Below, piece by piece: positions 8,734 to 17,900 of a stretch of DNA of 64,000 bases. The position numbers and the translations under genes were made by a program. The notes beneath the pieces are model-generated. The model worked only from the letters and a program-made list of their open reading frames with translations, made no database searches and was not told the DNA's origin. The stretch's first letter is position 1. The number at the start of each line of letters is the position of its first letter. The DNA comes from Flavimobilis rhizosphaerae (GTDB taxonomy: Bacteria > Actinomycetota > Actinomycetes > Actinomycetales > Cellulomonadaceae), in assembly GCF_014852685.1 (NCBI RefSeq), contig NZ_JACZDF010000001.1, positions 124,001 through 188,000 of the forward strand, in the 5' to 3' direction.

Positions 8734-8913
8734 TCAGTCCTTGTCGCTCCAGCTGGCGTACGGATCGTCGTCCTCGCGGTCGTCGACCGCGACGTCTGAA
8801 CGCTTCGTGTGGGCGAGCTCCTGCTCGAGCGCCTTGATGTCCGTGGGAGGCGTGTAGTACTTCAGCTCGCGAGCGACCTTGGTCTGCTTCGCCTTCTGAC
8901 GGCCGCGGCCCAT
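8734..8913 (-). CDS. DUF3073 family protein
   Basis: A 59-residue basic-then-acidic protein beginning MGRGRQKAKQTKVARELKYY, the signature N-terminus of the actinobacterial DUF3073 family; function is unknown. The ATG at 8913 is preceded by GGGAGGT at the correct distance. The same frame stays open upstream to 9207, but that extension has no family match and no better ribosome site. The tail DDREDDDPYASWSDKD is acidic. It is a single gene, convergent with purM. Confidence 0.85.
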   Translation of the reverse strand: MGRGRQKAKQTKVARELKYYTPPTDIKALEQELAHTKRSDVAVDDREDDDPYASWSDKD

Positions 8914-9257
8914 GGCTCCGACCTCCCTTTGAGTCGAGGCGGGACTGGTCCTGCGTCGGCTCCGGACGCGGGCGGCCCCTCGTGGTGTCTCATTCGAGGC
9001 CCACGGTACATGAGACGGACGGGTTCCGACCACTTTCTGAGAACGTGACGATGGCCGCGGGGACCGGTTCCGCCGTCCGCGAACAGAGTGTCGGGCACCG
9101 CTGGCGGGGGGCGCGAAATCGCGCGACGATGAGGTCGTAGGTCCTGATTCGGAGATTAGTGGTGCATATCTCACCAGTTCACGAGCTGGACTTGCTACGC
9201 TTCTCACTTGCAGGTGGGAACATCATGCAGTAACTGAACACTTTCTAAGGAGTGACC
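8914..9257. promoter_or_regulatory. Promoter region between DUF3073 and bldC
   Basis: This 344-bp gap is less GC-rich than its surroundings and contains no credible gene. Promoters for both divergent genes must lie here. Visible structures are the short dyad GGTG-N7-CACC (about 9161-9175), AT-rich stretches at 9150-9180 and 9215-9250, and the bldC ribosome site AAGGAG (9248-9253). I could not assign a -35/-10 pair with confidence. Confidence 0.4.
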
Positions 9258-9470
9258 ATGCCCGTCCACGGCACTGAGTCCGAAGTCCTGCTCACGCCCG
9301 CCGAGGTTGCGAGCCTGTTCCGCGTCGACCCGAAGACGGTGACCCGCTGGGCCAAGGCTGGCAAGATCTCGGCGATCCGCACCCTCGGTGGCCACCGCCG
9401 CTACCGCGAGGCGGAGGTGCTCGCGCTGCTGAGCGCCGGTTCCTCCGAGGCAGGCACGCCGAGCGTCTGA
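9258..9470 (+). CDS. bldC: BldC-type developmental/global regulator (MerR-like DNA-binding domain)
   Basis: A 70-residue protein that is almost entirely one winged helix-turn-helix: LLTPAEVASLFRVDPKTVT then RWAKAGKISAIRTLGGHRRYREAEV. This is nearly invariant in BldC proteins. In Streptomyces BldC binds co-operatively to direct repeats and controls the timing of sporulation. Close homologues exist in non-sporulating actinobacteria, where the role is less clear. ATG 9258 is preferred over GTG 9252 because AAGGAG ends only 4-5 nt upstream of the ATG and would overlap the GTG. A strong terminator follows directly, so it is monocistronic. Confidence 0.93.
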   Translation: MPVHGTESEVLLTPAEVASLFRVDPKTVTRWAKAGKISAIRTLGGHRRYREAEVLALLSAGSSEAGTPSV

Positions 9471-9506
9471 GACGCATACCGCCCCCGTCCACGGGGCGGA
9501 GACACC

Positions 9507-9540
9507 GATGGCCGGGAACCTTCGAGGGTTCCCGGCCATC
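9507..9540. terminator. Terminator hairpin after bldC
   Basis: Arms GATGGCCGGGAACC (9507-9520) and GGTTCCCGGCCATC (9527-9540) are perfectly complementary with a TTCGAG loop. It is also positioned to end the minus-strand genes from 10.3 kb. Confidence 0.85.
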
Positions 9541-9563
9541 GGGGTCTCGCCGTGCGGACGCCG

Positions 9564-9869
9564 TCAGCGTCGGCGGATGACGAGGATCGCGACGAGCGCC
9601 ACGGTGCCGAGCACCGCGCCCGCGAGGAGCTTGACGTTCCGCGACCGCTTCGGGTCCTCAGCAGGGAAGCCGTTCCCCGAGAGGAGTCCCTGAGCGTCGT
9701 GCACGGCCGTCCTGGCGGCCGTCGCCGCCTCCTGCGCCTTGACCCGGGGATCGAGCCGCGCCGCGAGGGCGTCGACGGTCGCGGTGAGGTCGCCGCGCGC
9801 GGCGCGCACGGCCGCCTCTGCCGCGACGATGCCGGGGTCGGTCACGGTGATCGGTTCCTTGGCCATCAT
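9564..9869 (-). CDS. DUF3618-type small membrane protein
   Basis: This 101-residue protein has a mostly helical, charged N-terminal part (AAEAAVRAARGDLTATVDALAARLDPRVKAQEAATAARTAV..., bases about 9700-9850) and one C-terminal transmembrane helix, LLAGAVLGTVALVAILVI, ending in RRR. The D-L-x-x-T-V-D-A-L-x-x-R-L-D-P pattern is that of DUF3618, usually encoded beside a holin-like membrane protein, as here. The first ATG at 9869 overlaps the upstream stop (ATGA), which suggests coupled translation. The function is unknown; an envelope role is inferred. Confidence 0.75.
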   Translation of the reverse strand: MMAKEPITVTDPGIVAAEAAVRAARGDLTATVDALAARLDPRVKAQEAATAARTAVHDAQGLLSGNGFPAEDPKRSRNVKLLAGAVLGTVALVAILVIRRR

Positions 9870-10273
9870 CGTCCGAGTCCCTTCTTGAGCGCCTCGACGT
9901 CGTCCTTGAGGTTGGCAGCCGCCCGCGACGGCGCGGGCGGGTTCCCCGCCTTGAGCAGCCGCAGCCCCACAGCGGCGAGCACGCCGACGACGACGAGCAG
10001 CACGACGCCGACAATGAGGAACCCGAGCCAGGGCGGCAGGGGGACCGACAGCCCCAGAGCGGCGGCGTCGAAGAGCTTGTCGAGTGCGTAGAGGGCGAGG
10101 ACGCCCGCCGCTGCGAGGAGCCCCGCCCCGGCGCCGAGCCGGATGGCCCGGGCCTTCATCTCCGCCTTGGCGAGCTCGATCTCCGCGTGGACGAGGCGGC
10201 TCGTCTGCTCGCTCAACCGGCCGAAGAGCTCGCCGAGGCTCGGCTCGACCTGCGGGTCGTCGGTGGTGCTCAT
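9866..10273 (-). CDS. Actinobacterial holin-X/phage-holin-3-like membrane protein
   Basis: The 135-residue protein has an N-terminal amphipathic segment (LGELFGRLSEQTSRLVHAEIELAKAEMK) and two adjacent transmembrane helices (about residues 46-70 and 82-107), the arrangement of the putative Actinobacterial Holin-X / DUF1469 family. It is not a phage gene here: it lies in ordinary chromosomal context and pairs with the DUF3618 gene by a 4-nt overlap. The biochemical role is unknown. The ATG at 10273 is the natural start. Confidence 0.78.
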   Translation of the reverse strand: MSTTDDPQVEPSLGELFGRLSEQTSRLVHAEIELAKAEMKARAIRLGAGAGLLAAAGVLALYALDKLFDAAALGLSVPLPPWLGFLIVGVVLLVVVGVLAAVGLRLLKAGNPPAPSRAAANLKDDVEALKKGLGR

Positions 10274-10369
10274 GTCTACCTGCCTTCGTCGGCGGTGCGC
10301 GCGTGGCGCCTTGGTCCACTCTTGCAGCGAAGCTCCACGGACCTCAACCGGAGGGGCTCCGAGGGCCGG

Positions 10370-11353
10370 TCAGGCCTCGATGCGACGGGGCCCGGCCTGC
10401 CACGCGTTCCACGCCGACGTGAGGATGTCATCGAACGTCCGGGTCGCGTGCCAGCCGAGGACCGTGTTGATGCGCTCGGGCGACGCGACGAGGTGCGGCG
10501 GGTCGCCGGCGCGACGGGGCTTGATCTCGGCGTCCATCGTCACGCCAGAGATCTCGGCGAGGCCGTCGATGACCTCGCGCACCGAGGCTCCGCGACCCGT
10601 GCCGACGTTGAAGACGTCGTGCTCGCGCGTGTCCTCGGCGAGGTACTCGAGCGCGGCGACGTGCGCCTCGGCAAGGTCGAGCACGTGGATGTAGTCGCGG
10701 ATGCACGTGCCGTCGGGCGTCGGGTAGTCATCGCCGAAGATCGCAGGGCGCTCACCGCGCTCGACACGGTCGAGCACCATGGGGATGAGGTTGAGGATCG
10801 CCGGGTCGCCGAGCTCGTCCCAGCCGGCGCCCGCGACGTTGAAGTAGCGGAGCGCGACGAAGCGCAGGCCCCAGGCGCGGGACGCCGCCCGGCCGAGCCA
10901 CTCGCCGATGAGCTTCGTCTCGCCGTAGGGGTTGATGGGCTCTGCGTGGAGCTTCTCCTCGACGAGGGAGACGGCAGGCATGCCGTACGTCGCGGCCGAC
11001 GACGAGAAGACGAGGCGGTCGACGCCGGCCGCCTCCATCGCGCTGATGACGTTTGTGAGGCCGCCGACGTTCTGCTGGTAGTAGTACGCGGGGCGCTCGA
11101 CGGACTCGCCAACCTGCTTGCGCGCTGCGAAGTGGATGACGGCGGTGACGTCATGGTCACGCATCGTGCGGGTGAGCGTGCCGACCGCCTCCGGGGAGGC
11201 GACATCGAGGTGCACGAGGGTGGCGCCGCCGATGCGCTCGGCGCGGCCGGTCGACAGGTCGTCGACGACGACGACCTCCTCGCCACGCTCGTGGAGCACT
11301 CGGACAACATGGGCACCGATGTAGCCGGCTCCGCCGGTCACGAGGATCGTCAT
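10370..11353 (-). CDS. galE: UDP-glucose 4-epimerase
   Basis: GalE interconverts UDP-glucose and UDP-galactose with bound NAD. The 327-residue protein carries the Rossmann motif GGAGYIGAH (residues 7-15), the SSSAATYG strand and the catalytic Y143-x3-K147 (NPYGETK), and the C-terminal substrate-binding pattern FNVGTGRGASVREVI. The length is normal for the short-chain epimerase family. ATG 11353 gives the standard MTILVTGGAG start. It supplies galactose units for cell-wall or exopolysaccharide, or works in Leloir metabolism; no other gal genes are nearby. Confidence 0.93.
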   Translation of the reverse strand: MTILVTGGAGYIGAHVVRVLHERGEEVVVVDDLSTGRAERIGGATLVHLDVASPEAVGTLTRTMRDHDVTAVIHFAARKQVGESVERPAYYYQQNVGGLTNVISAMEAAGVDRLVFSSSAATYGMPAVSLVEEKLHAEPINPYGETKLIGEWLGRAASRAWGLRFVALRYFNVAGAGWDELGDPAILNLIPMVLDRVERGERPAIFGDDYPTPDGTCIRDYIHVLDLAEAHVAALEYLAEDTREHDVFNVGTGRGASVREVIDGLAEISGVTMDAEIKPRRAGDPPHLVASPERINTVLGWHATRTFDDILTSAWNAWQAGPRRIEA

Positions 11354-11401
11354 GGAACCGATCCTATCGGCGGCGGGGCGTCGGCGACGGGACGTCCGGT
11401 C

Positions 11402-11740
11402 TCAGTCCCACCCGAGGTCGTGGAGCGCGTCGTCGTCGATGCCGAAGTGGTGAGCGATCTCGTGGACGACCGTGATCGCGACCTCGTCGACGACGTCCTC
11501 CTCGGTCTCGCAGATCGCGAGCGTCGGGTTGCGGAAGATCGTGATGCGGTCGGGCAGGCCGGTCCATGCGAGGGTGCGTTCGGTGAGCGGGATGCCGTCG
11601 TAGAGGCCGAGGAGGTCGGGGTCGTCGGCCGGGGCGTCGTCCTCGACGAGGACGACGACGTTGTCCATCATCGCGGTGAGCTCGGGTGGGATCTCGTCGA
11701 GCGCGTCGCTCACGAGCTCCTCGAAGCGTTCCCTGGTCAT
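11402..11740 (-). CDS. Zincin-like metallopeptidase family protein
   Basis: The 112-residue protein contains HEIAHHFGIDDDALHDLGW near its C-terminus, an HExxH zinc site with a downstream acidic ligand, as in the small zincin-like family (PF06262) found next to housekeeping genes in actinobacteria. The first residues MTRERFEELVSDALDEIP are also typical. I chose ATG 11740; a GTG at 11749 would add three residues. Substrates are unknown. It is about 48 bp upstream of galE on the same strand, so the two could be co-transcribed. Confidence 0.8.
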   Translation of the reverse strand: MTRERFEELVSDALDEIPPELTAMMDNVVVLVEDDAPADDPDLLGLYDGIPLTERTLAWTGLPDRITIFRNPTLAICETEEDVVDEVAITVVHEIAHHFGIDDDALHDLGWD

Positions 11741-11893
11741 CTCGATCACGCACCCATCGTGACAGGTACTGGCGGTTCTGCGCGCTTCCCGGCCGCGGGA
11801 TCGCGCCGATTTTGCGTGCGAGCCCGGACCCGCATATAGTTACGCAAGTCCTCAGCGGCTCGGCCTCTACGGCGGATCGGCGAGATGGACTAG

Positions 11894-11966
11894 GCCCCCA
11901 TCGTCTAGCGGCCTAGGACGCCGCCCTTTCACGGCGGTAGCACGGGTTCGAATCCCGTTGGGGGTA
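11894..11966 (+). tRNA. tRNA-Glu (anticodon TTC)
   Basis: The acceptor arms GCCCCCA and TGGGGGT pair, including the G1-U72 wobble usual for actinobacterial tRNA-Glu. The anticodon stem CCGCC/GGCGG holds the loop CTTTCAC (anticodon TTC), and the T-arm is ACGGG-TTCGAAT-CCCGT. No CCA is encoded. It is first of three tRNAs in tandem. Confidence 0.97.
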
Positions 11967-11994
11967 CTAGTAAGATCAAGGTCTTGCACGTCAA

Positions 11995-12068
11995 GGCCCC
12001 GTAGCGCAGTTGGTTAGCGCGCCGCCCTGTCACGGCGGAGGTCGCGGGTTCAAGTCCCGTCGGGGTCG
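11995..12068 (+). tRNA. tRNA-Asp (anticodon GTC)
   Basis: Acceptor arms GGCCCCG/CGGGGTC, anticodon stem CCGCC/GGCGG with loop CTGTCAC (GTC), and T-arm CGGGTTCAAGTCCCG. It lies 28 bp after tRNA-Glu. Confidence 0.97.
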
Positions 12069-12111
12069 CTCGATCAGCGCCCGGTCCACAAGGCCGGGCG
12101 TTGTCGGCTAC

Positions 12112-12184
12112 GGCCACTTAGCTCAGTTGGTAGAGCGTTCGACTGAAAATCGAAAGGTCGGCAGTTCGACCCTGCCAGTGGCCA
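12112..12184 (+). tRNA. tRNA-Phe (anticodon GAA)
   Basis: Acceptor arms GGCCACT/AGTGGCC, D-arm GCTCAGTTGGTAGAGC, anticodon loop CTGAAAA (GAA), and T-arm GGCAGTTCGACCCTGCC. It is third in the Glu-Asp-Phe cluster and is followed at once by a terminator. Confidence 0.97.
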
Positions 12185-12190
12185 CAGTAC

Positions 12191-12224
12191 AGGAAGGCCC
12201 CGTCCGTGAGGACGGGGCCTTCCT
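12191..12224 (+). terminator. Terminator of the tRNA cluster
   Basis: Perfect 15-bp arms AGGAAGGCCCCGTCC (12191-12205) and GGACGGGGCCTTCCT (12210-12224) with a GTGA loop, starting 7 nt after tRNA-Phe. Confidence 0.9.
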
Positions 12225-12335
12225 CGTTCCCCGCGCGCCGTCCCCGGCGGCGACGGCGCCGCCAGGTGGCGGCGCGACACCGCCCGGCCGGGTGACGTTC
12301 ACGCGCGCGCAGGACGTTGGGCCTACGATCCGACC

Positions 12336-13772
12336 ATGACCTTCGAGGCCACCCACGTCGCTGACGACGTCCCCGCCGCCCCCGTCCCCGCGCGCAAGGT
12401 CGTCGCCTGGGCGCTGTGGGACTGGGGCTCGGCCGCGTTCAACGCCGTCATCACGACGTTCGTCTTCACGCGCTGGCTCACGTCCGAGGCGTTCGTCGAC
12501 GCGAGCGTCGTCGACGCCGCCGACGCCGAGGTCGCGGCGGGGACGGTCGGTGGCCCCGCCCAGGCGGCTCTCGACTCCGTTCTCGCGGACCACTCGTCGT
12601 GGCTCGGCTGGGGCCTCGCCGCGGCCGGCCTGCTCATCGCGCTCATCGCCCCCGTGACGGGCGCACGGTCCGACGACTCGGGCCGCCGACGACTGTGGCT
12701 CGGCACCCACACGGGCATCACGGTCGCGATCAGCGCGGCGATGTTCCTTGTGACCCCCGACCCGGGCTCGCTCACGCAGAACCTCCTGCTCGGCATCTTC
12801 CTGCTCGCCGCCGGCAACGTCTTCTTCGAGCTCGCGTCCGTCAACTACAACGCGACGCTCTCGCAGGTGTCGACGCGCAAGAACGTCGGGCGGATCTCGG
12901 GCATCGGCTGGGGTGCCGGGTACATCGGCGGGATCGTCCTCCTCCTCATCCTCTTCGTCGGGTTCATCAACCCTGAGGTCGGCTGGTTCGGTGTCACCGG
13001 CGAGAACGGCATGGACATCCGCGTCGCCGTCCTCGTCTCCGCCCTGTGGTTCGGCGCGTTCGCGGTGCCCGTCCTCGTGGCCGTGCCCGAGGTGACGGCG
13101 TCCCGCAGCCGCGCACGCCTGGACATCGTCGGCTCCTACCGCAAGCTCTTCGCGGACATCGCGACGCTGTGGCGCGACCGACGCGACGTGCTGCGCTTCC
13201 TCGTCGCGTCCGCGGTGTACCGTGACGGGCTCGCCGGCGTCTTCACGTTCGGTGCTGTCATCGCGTCGGTGTCGTTCGGGTTCTCGGCGTCGGGCGTCAT
13301 CGTCTTCGCGATCGCCGCGAACGTCGTCTCGGGCATCGCGACGATCATCGCGGGGTTCGTCGAGGACCGGGTCGGGCCCAAGGCGATCATCGTGACGTCG
13401 CTCGTGGGGCTGCTCGTCTCCGGGCTCGCGGTGTTCGTCCTCCACGACGGCGGGCAGACGATCTTCTGGATCTTCGGCCTGCTGCTCTGCGTGTTCGTGG
13501 GTCCCGCGCAGTCGTCGAGCCGCGCCCTCCTCCTGCGTCGCACGCCGCCGGGCCGCGAGTCGGAGATCTTCGGCCTCTACGCGACGACCGGCCGCGCCGC
13601 GAGCTTCATGGCGCCGGCCGCGTGGGCGGTGTTCATCTCCGTCTCGGGCCAGTCGCACGTCGGGATCCTCGGGCTCATGCTCGTCCTGCTCATCGGCCTC
13701 GTCCTGCTCCTGCCCGTCCCGGGCGTCCCGGCGGACGCGGACCGCACCGTCGACGACGTCACCGCAGCCTGA
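12336..13772 (+). CDS. MFS transporter, UMF1 (Atg22-like) family
   Basis: This 478-residue integral membrane protein opens with VVAWALWDWGSAAFNAVITT, the signature of the UMF1/Atg22-like branch of the major facilitator superfamily (W-D-x-G-x-S/A-x-F). About twelve helices are predictable, with the MFS loop SDDSGRRR after helix 2 (residues about 110-117). Substrates of bacterial UMF1 proteins are mostly unknown; the yeast relative exports amino acids from the vacuole. The ATG at 12336 is favoured by the N-terminal pattern. The downstream hydrolase starts 7 bp after its stop, so the two are an operon. Confidence 0.88.
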   Translation: MTFEATHVADDVPAAPVPARKVVAWALWDWGSAAFNAVITTFVFTRWLTSEAFVDASVVDAADAEVAAGTVGGPAQAALDSVLADHSSWLGWGLAAAGLLIALIAPVTGARSDDSGRRRLWLGTHTGITVAISAAMFLVTPDPGSLTQNLLLGIFLLAAGNVFFELASVNYNATLSQVSTRKNVGRISGIGWGAGYIGGIVLLLILFVGFINPEVGWFGVTGENGMDIRVAVLVSALWFGAFAVPVLVAVPEVTASRSRARLDIVGSYRKLFADIATLWRDRRDVLRFLVASAVYRDGLAGVFTFGAVIASVSFGFSASGVIVFAIAANVVSGIATIIAGFVEDRVGPKAIIVTSLVGLLVSGLAVFVLHDGGQTIFWIFGLLLCVFVGPAQSSSRALLLRRTPPGRESEIFGLYATTGRAASFMAPAAWAVFISVSGQSHVGILGLMLVLLIGLVLLLPVPGVPADADRTVDDVTAA

Positions 13773-13779
13773 GACGCCC

Positions 13780-14712
13780 GTGCGCTGGGTTCCTGACGTC
13801 CTCGGCGACGGCTACGAGCAGTCGACGTTCGACCTGCCGGGCGACGAGCGCGGCCCCGTCGTCGCGACGCTCGTTCGCCACGTGCCGCGCGGCCCGGACG
13901 CGCCGCCGCGGCGTCGCGCGGTGCTCCTCGTGCACGGCTTCAACGACTACGTCTTCCAGACGCACGTCGCCGAGGCGTTCGACGACGCCGGGTGGGACGT
14001 CTACGGGCTCGACCTGCGCGCCGCCGGACGCTCCCTGCGACCCTGGCAGCTGCCGCACTACGTCACCGACCTGCGGGTCTACTCCGAGGAGCTGACGCGC
14101 GTCGCCGCGTGGATCCGGCGCGACCACGACGTGCTCGCCGTGCACGCGCACTCGACCGGCGGGCTCACCGCCGCGCTGTGGGCGCACTCGATGCGCCGCA
14201 AGGTGGTCCTCGACGCGCTCGTGCTCAACTCCCCGTGGTTCGACCTCGACGCCCCGTGGTTCGACCGCACGGTGGGCACGGCGATCCTCGATCGGGTCGC
14301 GCCGTGGGATCCGGAGCGGATCGTCCACGCCTCCCCGTCGGGCTACGCGTACGACCTGCTGCGCGCCCACGGCGGCGAGTGGGACTTCGACCCTGCGTGG
14401 AAGAGCCCCGCAGGCGTGCCCGTGCGGGCCGGCTGGATGCGCGCCGTGAGGCGGGGGCATGCGCGCCTCGCCCGCGGGCTCGACGTCGGGGTCCCCGTGC
14501 TCGTCGCCGCGTCGACGACGTCGGGGCCGGGCGGCGACCGCGTGCTCGACGTCGAGCAGATCGCCGACCGCGCGCACCTCGTCGGGCGGGACGTCACCCT
14601 CGAACGGTTCGAGGGCGGCCTGCACGACCTCACGCTCTCGCCGTCGCCCGTGCGCGACGCCTACCTGCGGCACGTCATCGCGTGGCTTGAGGTGCGGACC
14701 GTCCGAGGCTGA
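13780..14712 (+). CDS. Alpha/beta hydrolase (serine aminopeptidase S33 / monoacylglycerol-lipase-like)
   Basis: The 310-residue cytosolic enzyme has an oxyanion-hole motif VLLVHGFNDY (residues 48-57), the nucleophile elbow HAHSTGG (Ser125), and a likely catalytic His in FEGGLHDLTLSPSP near the C-terminus. VYGLDLRAAGRS is the usual strand before the elbow. This fits the S33/Hydrolase_4 group, many of which are esterases or lysophospholipases. The substrate is not predictable. The GTG start at 13780 lies just after the MFS stop. No signal peptide is seen. Confidence 0.85.
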   Translation: MRWVPDVLGDGYEQSTFDLPGDERGPVVATLVRHVPRGPDAPPRRRAVLLVHGFNDYVFQTHVAEAFDDAGWDVYGLDLRAAGRSLRPWQLPHYVTDLRVYSEELTRVAAWIRRDHDVLAVHAHSTGGLTAALWAHSMRRKVVLDALVLNSPWFDLDAPWFDRTVGTAILDRVAPWDPERIVHASPSGYAYDLLRAHGGEWDFDPAWKSPAGVPVRAGWMRAVRRGHARLARGLDVGVPVLVAASTTSGPGGDRVLDVEQIADRAHLVGRDVTLERFEGGLHDLTLSPSPVRDAYLRHVIAWLEVRTVRG

Positions 14713-14976
14713 GAGTTTGGCGCGCAGCTGCACGCCGTGTGCGTAGTAGTGGTGAACGCCACGTCCGCACGCGAGAGTTCACCCACCGGTGCTCCCCGAT
14801 TCGCGACCATCGCGGCAGGAGTGCCCGGTAGCGTTCTCATGGCCGTTATGACGACGGGCTCTCGCCGTGTCACGGAGATCTCACTTTGGCATGGCGGGCA
14901 ACTGCGGTGGGGTCAGCGGCGGGGGCTCGGCGGTCATTTTCTGCCGAGGCGCGAAATACTCAGGAGGCTGTTTCTT

Positions 14977-17900
14977 ATGGCGAGTGACATGACAAAGCGG
15001 GGCCGGCGCGGGGCGCGTCATTCCCGTGGGCTGTCACAGTGGTGGCGCAAGAGGGTTGCGGTTCTTGGTGCTCTGCTCCTGGCGTTCAGCGGCATCCTGG
15101 GTGCCGCGAATGTCGCCATTGCCGCGCTCCCTGGTATCGCCATTGATCTCCTTCACAACGGTCAGGTGGCTGCCGACGGCCATGAGGTTGAGACCGGGCA
15201 GAACGTCCAACTGCGCGTCAGCTACGACGCCGAGCAGTTGGCCGGGGGCGAGTCCATCGTGGTGTCGCTGCCGTCGGGTATTGACCTCAACGGTGCGCTC
15301 CCCGACAACTCTGCTATCGAGTCGGTGACGGACCACGGTAATGGCACCTACACGGTTCTTTTCAAGAACCCGAAGCCGGTGGGAGTCACCGAGGGCGCCT
15401 TTGCCTTCACCTTCCGTGCCGCAAATGAGTCCGGTGAGGGCGGTTCGAGGATCACGTGGGAACTTGGCGGGGAAACGCACGGCGTGACCATCGTTGTCAA
15501 GGACCGCGAAGTGACGCCGGGGGAGCCGTATTCGCACTGGAACGGACACAACAAGGGCGTCAATTCGTCGGCAAACCTCAGTGACTTCGTCACGATGGGT
15601 GTCGACAATGGCGACATTGTTTTCACGGGGCTTGACTCCGACATTGAAGACGCGGTCCTCACCTACACGCTGACAATCGACTCGAAGGAAGCGCGCCCGG
15701 CCGGCTACACGGTGAACGACGCGCTCTCGGCTGGCCTCAGCTACGGGACTGGCTTCCAAGCAACGCTGACGACCTTCGACACAGACGGTGTTGCTGACGC
15801 GGGCACCCCCATCGCGTTCGTGCCAGCAGTGACTGGCACCAGCCCGCAGAGCTTCACCGGAACCCTTCCCGCGCTTCCGCAGAACTCGCGTGTCACGATC
15901 ACCTACACGGCAGCTGTGACGGACACCGCCGCGCTTGAAGCGCTCCTGCGCGCAAAGTTCAACGAACTGGGCGGGGCCCCCGGCAGCTTCGGAATTTCGC
16001 TGTCTAACACCGCGACCTTCGGAGGCGGCGACCCGAGGACCGCGTCCGTCTACGTCGGAGGCAACGTCGCCGGTGTGGGCGTCGGCGACGAGCAATTCGC
16101 GAAGCTGCAGAGCTGGAACCAGCAGACCCTCTACATCGGCGATGATGGCGCGGTCGATGACCTCGACACCATGACGTACACCCTCCGCGCGAACCTCTCA
16201 GCGTGGGATGGCCGCAACGCGAACTTCACGCTGTCGCGCAACGTGGTGATTCAAGACACTCTGATTGACCAGGCCGAATGGCTCGATGGCGAAGCCGGCT
16301 TCCTTGTGGTGCGCCCTGCCTCCGGAAGCGGTCTGCAGACCCTCACCCAGGCGACAACGTGCACGACCGCCGACGCCTTCGCATCAGACGCGTACATCGG
16401 CCAGTGGTGCCTCAACGGGCAGACGCTCCTCATCAACGTCGGCAAGAACAACCCCGCGAGCCAGACGAACATCGAGATCGACGTCCGAGCGAAGCTCAAC
16501 ACCGTGACGGGCCTCCCCACCGGCTGGACCCCCATCCAGGGCGCCACCGCGTACAACTGGTCGAACAAGGCCACGTTCTACTACCGTGCCGGCGACGCCA
16601 CCGATCGGTGGTCGCCCGGCGCGACGATCGTTGACCTGCCCGGCAGCCCCGGAGAGGGCATCAAGGAAGACCAGACGTTTAACAAGACGTCCCAGACCGA
16701 TGTGGTTCGGGTTAACCCCGGTCAGTCGGCCAAGATCAAGTACAACTTCACGATCGACATCGGGCGAGCCGAACTCGACATCACGAAGAGCCGAATCGTC
16801 GACGAGGTCAACCCGGAGCTCTTCGACCTCAGCGATCTTTCCAACGTCAAGGTCACCGGCCAGTACAACTACTGGCGGCCGCTTGGTGAGAGCGATTTCA
16901 CCAAGAGCGTCGACGGTGACGGCAACCTTGTTGTCGAGCTGAGCCCCTCTGGAATCAACGAGGTCGAGACAGGACCATCCGGCACCCCGCAGCGCTTGGT
17001 GGTGGAGGTTGAACTCACTACGGTTCCGTTGACGGGCAAGGAAACCCTCGAGGTCTACAACAAGGCTCGGCTCATTGGCGAGGCCGGAGACCAGATCTAC
17101 TGGAACGAGGACGAGACCGAGGCGACGTCCTACGGTGACGAAGCCGAGCTGCGCAAGCGGCTCATCGACCCGGTGACCGGCGAGGCCGCCCAAGAGATCG
17201 AAGTGCCCGTCAAGGACGGCGAGTTCCTCAACGACGAGTTCATCTACTCGATCGAGGTCATCCCGCGCGGCAACTACGGCACCGCATTCCCGGTGCAGAT
17301 CTTCACGCGTCACGATGTCTTGCCCGAGAACCTCACCTTCCTGGGCTTCGTCGATGTCGACTCGCAGGGCGTGCCGAGCTCGACCGTCAAGACTGAGACG
17401 ACCGTCGACCTGAACGGCAACATCCAGGCCCTCTACGACAACGGCGTGGTGACCATTCAGCAGCGGCAGGGTACGAACCTCCAGACCGGTCAGAGGATCG
17501 TCGTCTACTTCAAGGTTCGCGCCACCGTCCCCGATGGCGACCTTTCCAACTCCATCGCGGGTTCGACGGCGGTCATCAAGCCGGTCGGCGACCCGAGCAT
17601 TGACATCGAGAAGTGGTCGGACGAGGGCGAGGAGCCTGAGTACAGCGAGGGCGGCACGCTGACGAACGACAAGTTCGACGGCGACTTCGATGCAGCCCCG
17701 GGCAAGACCCTGACCGCTGGTGCGACGTTGCCGATCAACTTCACGATCTCCAACGACGGCCACGAAGACCTCGTGGATGTCGTCGTGAGCGACGAACTCA
17801 CCAGCGGTGAGGGGGAGATTCAGGATCTCGTCTGTACTTTCCCGGACGAGAGCACTGGTGTGTCGTGGGCTGGTCCGTTCAAGGTCGGCACGCAGTTCGA

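Noticed and set aside
9866-10273. Prophage remnant suggested by a holin-like gene
   Set aside because: The protein belongs to a chromosomal actinobacterial membrane family paired with DUF3618; no phage genes are nearby.
11894-12184. tRNA cluster as an attachment site for an integrated element
   Set aside because: No duplicated tRNA 3' end and no integrase nearby; the genes that follow are ordinary.
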